From contig JAOZHZ010000018.1 of NCBI GenBank assembly GCA_026014615.1, positions 278,460 to 342,459 of the forward strand: 64,000 nt of DNA, read 5' to 3'. The translations under genes were made by a program, and so were the position numbers. Shown one piece after another: positions 28,117 through 35,884 of the stretch. Numbering within the stretch: position 1 is the stretch's first letter; each line of letters opens with the position of its first letter. This DNA is from Candidatus Bathyarchaeota archaeon (lineage in GTDB: Archaea; Thermoproteota; Bathyarchaeia; Bathyarchaeales; Bathycorpusculaceae). Under the pieces are notes generated by a model. The model searched no databases. It was given only the letters and a program-made list of their open reading frames with translations, and was not told the DNA's origin.

Positions 28117-28280
28117 CTTCTCTTTTCAGCCTTTTCTTTTTTACCGAAGTTTTCGTCAATGAGTTAACGCATAACTTTGCATCAGAAGACTACTTTTGAG
28201 TCTTAGACCTCACAAACAGGTAAGCAGAACTATTGTTCAAATTATCGCGTATTAACGAAAGCCCATCAAGTATTTGTGGT

Positions 28281-28375
28281 AAGAAAGGTTTGCTGGGACT
28301 CTAAAATCAAACGGAGAAGCAAATGAAACCTCTTTTCATTAAAAGCGTACTCCATTTAGAACCCACTCAGCCCTT
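28281..28375 (+). ncRNA. Candidate structured RNA or element, copy 1
   Basis: About 95 nt between convergent hypE and the large surface-protein gene. It shares with 63855-63958 the end blocks GGTTTGCTGGG and CCCACTCAGCCC and a central GGAGA-ATGAAA block. The ends pair: GCTG/CAGC, a bulged ACT, GGG/CCC, then CTAAA/TTTAG, with an inner AATGAAA/TTTCATT hairpin. In copy 2 the outer stem is CTGG/CCAG, a compensatory change. Strand is set by the shared orientation only; no promoter is clear. Confidence 0.45.
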
Positions 28376-28425
28376 TCCCTTACTTGGTTCTAAAATAAAA
28401 AAAGGAAAAGTTGGGTTTTGTTTTT

Positions 28426-31266
28426 TTACTGGCGGCGTCGTAGGATAAGCGCTGCTGCTGCGATGACTGCGATGATTACGACTGCTGCTGCGACTATGTA
28501 GATTTCTGACATTGGTGCACTGCTAGGTGGTGCTGCGGTTGAGGGTGAGGGTGATGCTGGAGCGTCGGTTGTTGTTCCTGGTGTGGTTGTTGGTTGTCCT
28601 GGAGCATCAGATGGTGTGGGTGTTGCAACAGATGCTTCTGCTTTAACTACGCCGAACGCTGTCTCCGCTGAGGATGGACCGTATGCTTGTGAGCCTTCGA
28701 ATACTGCTGTAATCACGTATTCGCCTTCAACTGGTGGAGTCCATAGGTAGTGGAAGAGCCCGCTTGTTCCTGAGCTGGTGACTGTGGCGATGTCGTGGCA
28801 GTTGCCGTTGGGGTCAATAGCGGTTAGGTGTACTGAAACACCTGAGATGTCGGTTGGTTTGTCTACACTTTGCTGGATTAGGTATTGCATTTGCATGCCT
28901 TGATCTGCATCAGAGACTGCTGGTGTACCTTGCAGTTGAGCTTGCGGTGTCTGGTCAGTTACTGTACCAGTAATTTCTACACTGCTGCCCAAAGAGATAA
29001 CGTTAGTCTGTACGTCAACGGTGGTTGCACTTGGTCCTGGACCCATAGCGTAAATTTGCATGTCATTATAGTTGAGCCATGTATAGTAACCGTCTGCAAC
29101 TGCACTGCTTTGCCAAGAGCTAATACCATAAATGTCCCACAACAGTTCACCTGTGAAAGCATCAACACATCGTGTCTTAGCGCCGCGGTATGCAGGTGAG
29201 TCTAGTGAGTGTTCTTCTTCGACTAGGTAGACTTTGCCGTCAGCTACAGCCGCAACCTGAGTTGGGTAGTGACCGTAGACTGTTTCTGCAGTGTGTGTAC
29301 TGTTCATGGGGTCGCTGATGTCATTGCCGAAAGTGAAGAAGACCTCTCCTGTCGTCAGGTTATAAGCGTACAGAGTACCGCCGTAACCAGCGACATACAT
29401 GTTACCGTAGCCTATGCCGACAGGGTTTGTCAAGCCAGTGGTGCCTGTGTAGAAGTTCCATCCGTTCTCAGACTCTGTGGGTCCCCAGATTTGCTCGCCA
29501 GTTAGCATGTCAAATCCAACCCATTGTCTGAGTTGTTTGTAGTAGAGTGTGAAGACATTGCTTTCACCGTCTGCAGGCCCAATGTTCACAGTGATGTTAC
29601 CACCAGGAGCTTCATAGTCATTAACCCATAGAACTTCACCGACGTCGCCTCTTGTGGGGTCAAGGTTGATAGCCCAGAGAGTGAAGGGGTCAGGTGTGCC
29701 GAGAATGCCTGCTGAAGTTCCAGGTGTCTGCTGTAGACCAGAGCTTTGTCCAAGGATAACGTTTCCTGGGAAGACTCTAAGTATCGTGGGGTTAGTTGTG
29801 TAAAGACCAGTTGTTTCATTGTATACTGAAACCACGCCAAAGCCGCTTCCACCGATTGGGGAGGACTTCGGAGTCAAAACCTCTGACAGTGTTACGTTCC
29901 AGTCGTAAGCAGTGCTCATGTTGTAGTTGCCGCGGGGGCGCCATTGGGTTACTCCGTTGGGTATGTCATTACCGGGGATCTTTGTGTTGTTCCACTGGTA
30001 AAGGTATGTTGCTGAACCATCACCAGGTCCGCCGATGTTATAGATTAACCATTCACCTTGTGATCCTTGTGCTTGAGTGCCGGAAGGAACATCTGTTAAG
30101 TTGAAGTTGAGCAATTTACCGGTTTGAGGGTCGATTGCTACCCAACCACGCGCATTAACACTGGCTGTTCTGTCATTGACAGCGGGCACACCTCCGAGGT
30201 TGGTACCTACTGGGTAGTTGCCGCTTATGGCTTCAACTGCTTCAGCGCCTGGATTAGTGATTCCAGTGCCGACAGCGTTACCGCTTGCCCATAGGTAAAT
30301 ACCTGTAACTCCGTGTTGGTTTGGTGATTCAAAGTCGTAAAGTTGACCCATCATAATTGTGTTGTAGTCTTCGTTTACCCACAGTGTTTCTCCAGTGCGT
30401 AAGCTGACGCATACAATGCCGTTGCCAGAGTTAGCGTTGTTTACTGGTAGGCTGAAGTAGACGTTTCCGTACATGATTATTGGGTAGGAGAATTTCAGTT
30501 GGTATTGAGTGCCTGAGAAGAAGCCGATGTCTGGAACGATTGCTTCACCTTCACCGACGATGCCACCCCAAGATAGTGGGTATGTCATCGAGACGTGAGC
30601 AGTGTTAGGAGCCCAACCGTACGGGTTGTATTTGAGGTAGGTTGCGCCGAAGAGGCCTGCACTACCACTCGAGCCTAGCCAGGCTGAGCCTATGGAAGAC
30701 CAATCACGGTTGTTTTCGTTAATTGGGCGTGTCCAGTAGCTAACGGGCAGCTCAGCTTCTTGGAAAACGTCAACGGTTTGTTCTTGAACGGTGAATGTGG
30801 TTGTTGTTGAGGCTGCTGAGAAGACATCGCCGATGTAAACGCTGTTAGAGCCAGGGATTCCAGTGTAGCCTGCTTGTTCAAGCATCTGTTCAGGGAAACT
30901 GAAATTAACAGTGTATGTGCCAGCCATATCTGGAACATACAGTGCGTAGCTTGAACCTACCGGATCAGAATGCCCGTCAGATAAAACGTTGACAGTTGTT
31001 CCGTCGGGCTTGGTAATGTCAACATTAAAGCCAGTCCAACGGTCTCCTGTGGCTGCTACTGCTGTAGGTGGTGGCATGTCAGCCCATATGACGATGGCGA
31101 CGGGTTGGTTTACGCCAACGGGGTTAGGTGCGGCGGTGGCGAAAGCGTACCTTTGGATGGTCCATGCTGGATCGTGAGCGCTAGCAAAAGGTGCAACGAC
31201 GACAAATGCAGACGCTGAGAGGAGCACTACTAAGACAATTGATAGAATATTCGTTTTTGTTTTCAT
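28426..31266 (-). CDS. Large secreted PQQ-like beta-propeller surface protein, C-terminally anchored
   Basis: A 946-residue exported protein. Signal peptide about 1-31 (VVVAPFASA cleavage region), an Ig-like domain (about 35-155), a central region with propeller-type blades (CVSLRTGETLWVNED, DMLTGEQIWGP, AYNLTTGEVFFTF, DAFTGELLWDI) spanning about 200-740, a second Ig-like domain (about 745-880), then a Thr/Pro/Ser-rich stalk and a terminal transmembrane helix with RRRQ. It is probably a cell-wall or S-layer-associated protein; catalytic PQQ residues are not evident. GGAGAG lies before ATG 31266 and AGGTTTAAAC near 31315 could be its promoter. Confidence 0.85.
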   Translation of the reverse strand: MKTKTNILSIVLVVLLSASAFVVVAPFASAHDPAWTIQRYAFATAAPNPVGVNQPVAIVIWADMPPPTAVAATGDRWTGFNVDITKPDGTTVNVLSDGHSDPVGSSYALYVPDMAGTYTVNFSFPEQMLEQAGYTGIPGSNSVYIGDVFSAASTTTTFTVQEQTVDVFQEAELPVSYWTRPINENNRDWSSIGSAWLGSSGSAGLFGATYLKYNPYGWAPNTAHVSMTYPLSWGGIVGEGEAIVPDIGFFSGTQYQLKFSYPIIMYGNVYFSLPVNNANSGNGIVCVSLRTGETLWVNEDYNTIMMGQLYDFESPNQHGVTGIYLWASGNAVGTGITNPGAEAVEAISGNYPVGTNLGGVPAVNDRTASVNARGWVAIDPQTGKLLNFNLTDVPSGTQAQGSQGEWLIYNIGGPGDGSATYLYQWNNTKIPGNDIPNGVTQWRPRGNYNMSTAYDWNVTLSEVLTPKSSPIGGSGFGVVSVYNETTGLYTTNPTILRVFPGNVILGQSSGLQQTPGTSAGILGTPDPFTLWAINLDPTRGDVGEVLWVNDYEAPGGNITVNIGPADGESNVFTLYYKQLRQWVGFDMLTGEQIWGPTESENGWNFYTGTTGLTNPVGIGYGNMYVAGYGGTLYAYNLTTGEVFFTFGNDISDPMNSTHTAETVYGHYPTQVAAVADGKVYLVEEEHSLDSPAYRGAKTRCVDAFTGELLWDIYGISSWQSSAVADGYYTWLNYNDMQIYAMGPGPSATTVDVQTNVISLGSSVEITGTVTDQTPQAQLQGTPAVSDADQGMQMQYLIQQSVDKPTDISGVSVHLTAIDPNGNCHDIATVTSSGTSGLFHYLWTPPVEGEYVITAVFEGSQAYGPSSAETAFGVVKAEASVATPTPSDAPGQPTTTPGTTTDAPASPSPSTAAPPSSAPMSEIYIVAAAVVIIAVIAAAALILRRRQ

Positions 31267-31533
31267 TTACATTCTCTCCTAGAGAATAGACAAGCAGTAC
31301 ATAGAGGGACCGTTTAAACCTTAGTTGGTTGGATTGCTACCCACACAGATTTGGGAGCAAGCGCAAGCCACTTTTCCCAAACAAACCTAAAACAACAAAA
31401 CACGCATTTTTGAAAACAAAAAACAACAAAAAACGTCAACCAACGCTTTTTAAGGAGAATACAGAAAAGGGTTTAAGCAAATTAACCAAAAATAATTAAA
31501 ACATTTACATCAAACTGAGGGTTAAATTGTCCT

Positions 31534-32364
31534 TTGACCATTGAATTTGATGAAGACATCAAAACTTTAAAAAAACTTGGGCTTAACGGCGTACAAGCCA
31601 GAGCCTACCTAACACTGCTAAGGATAGGACCAAGCAAAGCAAACGAAATCGCTAAAGCCGCCAATGTTGCGCGCCCAGACATTTATCGGACAATTGTGAA
31701 GCTGCAGGAGTTAAGTTTAGTTGAAAAAATCATAGCCACACCAATCAAATTCAAAGCCGTACCGATAGCTGAAGCAATCAGCATGCTTTTTAGAAGAAGA
31801 GAAAGCGAAAACGACAGAATAAAAAAGAACACAATTGGCTTGGTGGAACGTTACAAGGAAATGGAAAAGCCAGAAGCACCTAAAGATGCAGACCTATTTG
31901 TTCTGATTCCCAAAAAAGAGCCCATCATGACTAACATGAAGAACCTTGTGGAGACTACTAAAACAAATATCCGTTATGTGATACCGTTAAAGAAGCTGTT
32001 ACCGCTTATCATAAATTATTCTGAAATATTCTATAAAGCAGTTGAAAGAAAAGCCAAGATTATGATAATCACCGAGAAACCTGAAAACGGTTACCTAAAT
32101 GAAAGAATAGATAAATTTAACAAAAACAACGCCTTTGAACTCAGGGTGGTCACCTCACCACTCACCGTGCACTTCGGCATTTTTGATAACCAAAAAATCC
32201 TGTTAAGCACGTCAGCAAAATCGCAGTTCAGCGAGGCACCAGCCATATTCTCAAATAACCCCGACATTGTGCACCTCGCAGACAACTATTTCAAAACAAA
32301 ATGGAAAGAAGCTATAAAGACAAATCTAAACCCACAGCGAACAAGAAATAGCAGCAGAAATTGA
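31534..32364 (+). CDS. TrmB-family transcriptional regulator
   Basis: A 276-residue regulator with an N-terminal winged helix-turn-helix (about 8-75: LKKLGLNGVQARAYLTLL, KANEIAKAANVARPDIYRTIVKLQ), a short coiled linker and a C-terminal effector domain (about 110-265) of the TrmB/phospholipase D-like type. TrmB proteins of archaea sense sugars or other metabolites. The neighbouring divergent surface-protein gene (28426-31266) is a candidate target. Start TTG 31534 has GAGGG about 12 nt upstream, so another start is possible. Confidence 0.82.
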   Translation: MTIEFDEDIKTLKKLGLNGVQARAYLTLLRIGPSKANEIAKAANVARPDIYRTIVKLQELSLVEKIIATPIKFKAVPIAEAISMLFRRRESENDRIKKNTIGLVERYKEMEKPEAPKDADLFVLIPKKEPIMTNMKNLVETTKTNIRYVIPLKKLLPLIINYSEIFYKAVERKAKIMIITEKPENGYLNERIDKFNKNNAFELRVVTSPLTVHFGIFDNQKILLSTSAKSQFSEAPAIFSNNPDIVHLADNYFKTKWKEAIKTNLNPQRTRNSSRN

Positions 32365-32423
32365 AAACAAAATCGTGTCCCCCTTAACCCTTGCAGAGCA
32401 GGGGCAAGTTCATTACCGCGGGG

Positions 32424-32437
32424 TTAAATAAATATTA
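32424..32437 (+). promoter_or_regulatory. TATA element of tRNA-Leu
   Basis: TTAAATAAATATTA centred about 40 bp before the tRNA 5' end, the expected place for a tRNA promoter with a short leader. Confidence 0.6.
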
Positions 32438-32471
32438 AGGTGTATTTATCCTTCTTTCTGGTTCAACGGTT

Positions 32472-32559
32472 GCAGGGGTCTCCAAGCCAGGTCAACGGAG
32501 TAGGGCTTAGGACCCTATCGCGTAGGCGTTCGTGGGTTCGAATCCCACCCCCTGCACCA
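32472..32559 (+). tRNA. tRNA-Leu (TAG anticodon), CCA encoded
   Basis: Class II tRNA of 85 nt plus encoded CCA. Acceptor GCAGGGG/CCCCTGC, anticodon stem TAGGG/CCCTA around loop CTTAGGA (anticodon TAG, reads CTA and probably other CTN codons), a long variable arm, and T-arm GTGGGTTCGAATCCCAC. No intron. A 17-bp stretch of its 3' half reappears at 35573-35589. Confidence 0.95.
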
Positions 32560-32641
32560 TCATGGATTAACCCGCCGATTTTATGCATGAAGTTAATTTA
32601 CTCTTTCTGAACATTCGTCACTACCTATTTTCTGATGCACG

Positions 32642-33415
32642 TTATTCCCAGCGGAAATAGCGAATTGCGACGAAGCCAAAGATAACAGTGTAGGCAGCCA
32701 TCACAACCAACGGCACAAACGATGGAAACGATCCAGCCATGGAACTATCAAGAGCATTCACCGCTGCACCGACAGGAGTGAAAAGGGCTGCTGTTTGCAG
32801 ACCGCTTGGAAGGACTTGAATTGGAACGTAGATTCCTGCGAAGAATAGGAGTGGGTATAAAAGAGCCATGGTTATTCCGTTAGCAGTGCTCTGGGAAGGG
32901 GCAATCGCTGTTACAAGCAGCCCCAAAGAAAACATTACTAGCGTTGCTAGAACTAAAGAGAGGATAAATCCAGGAATGTCAAACGTAATCCTTATGCCAA
33001 AAACTAGGGTGCTCCCAGCTATAAGTATTATAAAGCCTACTGCTGCAAGAATTAGATTGATTGTTACCTGTGCCGCCAATAACTTGGCTGGCGATACGGG
33101 TGTGGTGGAAATTCGCCTAAGCCAACCCACCTCACGGTCACGCACTATTGGAATTGGTAATCCAAACAGGCTTAGGAATATGAGTACTGTAACCAGTAGA
33201 ATTGGAATGTAGACTTCGAAAATGGTGAAAGAACTGCCCTCAACGGGCTGATTAAAAGTTGGAATGTTGCCAAATATTATCAGTAGGATTAGTGGAAGTC
33301 CGATCCCAAACACTAAGCCTGTTGGCTCCCTGATAGCAAGTTTCCCTTGAACCTTGAGGAGTTCCCAGAACGGTGAAGGACGTTTTTTCGTTGTGACATC
33401 CGTCACAGTCATCAC
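32642..33415 (-). CDS. ABC-2 type transporter permease
   Basis: A 257-residue inner membrane protein with six hydrophobic segments and the ABC-2 exporter pattern (RREVGWLRRISTTPVSP-like linker: REVGWLRRISTTPVSPAKLL before the third helix, then a Pro-rich PLLFFAGIYVP turn). It would form the membrane part of an exporter with the adjacent ATPase; the two genes overlap by 4 nt (ATGA). Substrate is not predictable; TetR control suggests a drug, toxin or lipid. Confidence 0.9.
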   Translation of the reverse strand: MMTVTDVTTKKRPSPFWELLKVQGKLAIREPTGLVFGIGLPLILLIIFGNIPTFNQPVEGSSFTIFEVYIPILLVTVLIFLSLFGLPIPIVRDREVGWLRRISTTPVSPAKLLAAQVTINLILAAVGFIILIAGSTLVFGIRITFDIPGFILSLVLATLVMFSLGLLVTAIAPSQSTANGITMALLYPLLFFAGIYVPIQVLPSGLQTAALFTPVGAAVNALDSSMAGSFPSFVPLVVMAAYTVIFGFVAIRYFRWE

Positions 33416-34386
33416 TGCCTCTCCTGAGGTTTTAGTTTTTTATCGTTCGTTTGCGTGAGTTTCACAAAGGCGTCCTCAAGATTACCGCTTTTCACTTGAA
33501 TGTCCTTGACAGTTATGTCTGCTTTAAGAAGCGCATAAAGTACGTGGGTGGTGATGTCGCCCGAGCCGTTAACAATAACCCTTGTCCCCCTATGTTCAAC
33601 GGAGGTCACTCCAGGCAGGGCAGCTAAGATTTTATCGTCTACTGATCGAGATGGCGCAAACTGCATGTGTATGTCGCCTCCTTCGCTGGCTGCGAGACCC
33701 GCAGGTGTGTCATTTGCGACTAGTTTTCCATGATTAATCAACGCTACTCGGTCGCAGAGCCTTTCAGCCTCATCCATATAATGAGTCACAAGTATCACGG
33801 TTACACCACGATCCCTAATACGCTCGATAAGCCCCCAAACTTCTCGTCGAGCATCGGGATCAAGACCGGTAGTTAGCTCATCCAAAATGGCTATCTTTGG
33901 GTTTCCAATGAGGGCAAGTGCAATTGATAGCCGCTGCTTTTGGCCCCCCGACAGTTGCTTGAATTTAGCGTTACGCTTTTCAGTCATTCTAAGCGATTTC
34001 AGCAGTTCTTGACAATCAAGGGGGTCTGAGTAAAAAGAGGCAAATAAATTCAACGCTTCTACGACCTTTATGCGGGGAGGTAGCGAGCTCTCCTGGAGCT
34101 GGACACCGACGAAATTTCTTAGTTCATCCCTATCCTCCTTGGGGCTGAGACCGTAAATGGTTATTGAGCCAGAGTCTGGAACACGGAGACCAGATATGCA
34201 TTCGACCATAGTGGTTTTGCCTGCTCCGTTGGGACCAATTATCCCAAAAATCTCGCCTTCATTAATAGAAAAGGTAACATCATCAACCGCAGCTACTGCG
34301 CCATATTGTTTCCAGAGATGGCTTACAGTGATAATGCTTTTCTTTATCGTCGCTTCCCTAACACTAACACTCACTGTATCAGACAT
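33412..34386 (-). CDS. ABC transporter ATPase, DrrA/CcmA-like
   Basis: Energy-coupling subunit of the exporter, 324 residues. Nucleotide-binding domain with Walker A GPNGAGKTT (about residue 52), Q-loop, signature LSGGQKQRLS (about 143) and Walker B IAILDELTTGLD with an unusual D-E-L-T in place of D-E-P-T, H-loop THYMDEAERL, then an about 80-residue C-terminal domain as in drug exporters. Start ATG 34386 follows CTGGAGTG, after a leader of about 140 nt that is very rich in A and C. Confidence 0.92.
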   Translation of the reverse strand: MSDTVSVSVREATIKKSIITVSHLWKQYGAVAAVDDVTFSINEGEIFGIIGPNGAGKTTMVECISGLRVPDSGSITIYGLSPKEDRDELRNFVGVQLQESSLPPRIKVVEALNLFASFYSDPLDCQELLKSLRMTEKRNAKFKQLSGGQKQRLSIALALIGNPKIAILDELTTGLDPDARREVWGLIERIRDRGVTVILVTHYMDEAERLCDRVALINHGKLVANDTPAGLAASEGGDIHMQFAPSRSVDDKILAALPGVTSVEHRGTRVIVNGSGDITTHVLYALLKADITVKDIQVKSGNLEDAFVKLTQTNDKKLKPQERQ

Positions 34387-34508
34387 TTTTCACTCCAGCC
34401 ATGAAACAAATTGCACGGGTGGTTGTTTACTGCTGTTTGTTTGCCGTAGGTTTTTGTTATGTTGGTTGTTTGGATTGCGGATTTTTGGTTGTTTGTCAAC
34501 TCCCACCA

Positions 34509-34556
34509 TTGACTGACTATCAGTCTGACTGTCAGTCAGTCAATTATTTAAGTCTT
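34509..34556 (-). promoter_or_regulatory. TetR-type operator and promoter of the ABC exporter operon
   Basis: An almost perfect 35-bp palindrome (34509-34543; 17-bp arms around one base, 15 of 17 positions matching, arms beginning TTGACTGACT) lies directly downstream of a minus-strand TATA-like ACTTAAATAATT (34544-34556). A repressor bound here would cover the transcription start. The TetR gene next door is the obvious candidate. The remaining leader to 34387 is A/C-rich and shows no gene. Confidence 0.7.
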
Positions 34557-34729
34557 ACCAGCACCAGCAGCACCGCAACATCTGGGGTTTCAACTAGGGT
34601 GCACATGGGGCGCACACCGAAGCGCTCTGACGCCAAGGTGTGACCTTGATTTTGGTTAGCAGATTATCCATTTTGGAACTTGCTTATTTGGTAGCTACTT
34701 GGAGAGTAAAAACTTTCTCAGCAACCCAA

Positions 34730-35362
34730 CTACACAGGCGGCATATTTCTTTCTAGGAAAGCCCTAAGAACGCACCCCTGAGAAGCACCCAGAATCTTTT
34801 CGATAAAATCGAAGAGTGCAGCAAACTTTCTAGCCATAACTTCGGATTTTGGGTCAAACTTTTTTGCATCTTGCATCAAGAGTGTGAAAATTCCCAAGTA
34901 CGCTCGGGCGGCTTCTTCGGGGTAGGGCGTGTTGAATGTGCCTTCGGCTATGCCCTGCTTGATAATCTGCGTTATAGGTGCGTTGGTTGCCTCGGGGAGC
35001 CGCTCCCACCTGATGTGTAACTTGACGTTTGCGGGGTCATTAAACACTCCAGCGAGCCCCTTTGTTTGTCCATCAAAGATTTGGCTGCAGAATATTGAGA
35101 CTAATTTTTGCACGCCACTCAACGTTTTGTCGTTTGCTAGATCCCAGATTCGTTTTATCAGGAAATCGATTGTTCTATCATTGATAGCCGCCAATATGGC
35201 TTCTTTGGATTTGAAGTACCAGTAGAAGGTGCCCTGTGCTACGTGCGCCGCCTTAACGATGTCTGAGACGGCGACGTTTTCATAGCCCCTCTCAACGAAT
35301 AACTTCTCGGCTATGTCGATTAACTCTTGTCGCCTTACTTTAGGGTCCTTCGTTACACGCAT
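34730..35362 (-). CDS. TetR-family repressor
   Basis: A 210-residue regulator with an N-terminal TetR helix-turn-helix (about 8-55: LIDIAEKLFVERGYENVAVSDIVKAAHVAQGTFYWYFKSKEAI) and a helical ligand-binding domain. It lies 343 bp upstream of the ABC exporter genes on the same strand, with the palindromic operator in between, so local control of the exporter is likely. Its own promoter region shows no similar palindrome. The 35410-35560 stretch upstream holds no gene. Confidence 0.92.
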   Translation of the reverse strand: MRVTKDPKVRRQELIDIAEKLFVERGYENVAVSDIVKAAHVAQGTFYWYFKSKEAILAAINDRTIDFLIKRIWDLANDKTLSGVQKLVSIFCSQIFDGQTKGLAGVFNDPANVKLHIRWERLPEATNAPITQIIKQGIAEGTFNTPYPEEAARAYLGIFTLLMQDAKKFDPKSEVMARKFAALFDFIEKILGASQGCVLRAFLERNMPPV

Positions 35363-35560
35363 AATTAAGTCATTACCGTCTATGACGCTAAAAGGGTTTT
35401 GGGGCGTGAAGTGTTACCTCTTTGTTTTCCACCTAAAACAGTAAAACACCTATCACCAGAAACGCCACGGTATACGCCACCAACCACCCTACGTCAGAGG
35501 CTTTCAAAAACTAAAAAAGGAGAAAGTAGCTGCGTAGAATTAACGGAATTGGCGATGTTG

Positions 35561-35594
35561 CCAGCGTGTTAGGGGTTCGAATCCCACCCAATGC
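35561..35594 (+). pseudogene. tRNA 3'-half remnant
   Basis: GGGTTCGAATCCCACCC (17 bp, identical to the T-arm region of tRNA-Leu at 32472) with flanking GCGT before and ATGC after, but no matching acceptor 5' strand or anticodon arm upstream. It is a partial tRNA copy. Such fragments often mark the far end of elements inserted in tRNA genes. The rest of 35595-35884 is G/T-rich and otherwise carries only repeat R1 copy c. Confidence 0.5.
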
Positions 35595-35683
35595 TGCTAT
35601 GGGCCTAGTTTTTGGTTGCTGCTTGTTTGTTTTGTGGTGTGTGCTTGTGGGTCTTAGTGGTGATGTTGAAGGTGTGTGAATTT

Positions 35684-35731
35684 GAATTTGTAAGCAGAAA
35701 CAAATTGATGATTTTTAGTTATTTTTTGTAC
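35684..35731 (+). repeat. Dispersed repeat R1, copy c
   Basis: Contains AATTTGTAAGCAGAAACAAA and then diverges (TTGATGATTTTTAG) before a T-rich TTATTTTTTG tail. It lies between the tRNA remnant and the asparagine synthase stop codon. Confidence 0.75.
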
Positions 35732-35884
35732 TTTTTTGAGTTTCGTGTTGTTTGCTGGGCTGTTTGGCGGATCTTTTGGTTTTGGTTGTTTTCTTTTCTA
35801 TTTGTTGCCACGGGTTGATATGCATAATACTTAGGTAAGTTCTGGGTAGTTAACTGTACTGCAAATACGTTCATCCATTATTAG

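Noticed and set aside
34401..34643. Plus-strand frame over the ABC operon leader
   Set aside because: Reads through the operator and promoter; Cys/Val-rich composition comes from the G/T bias.
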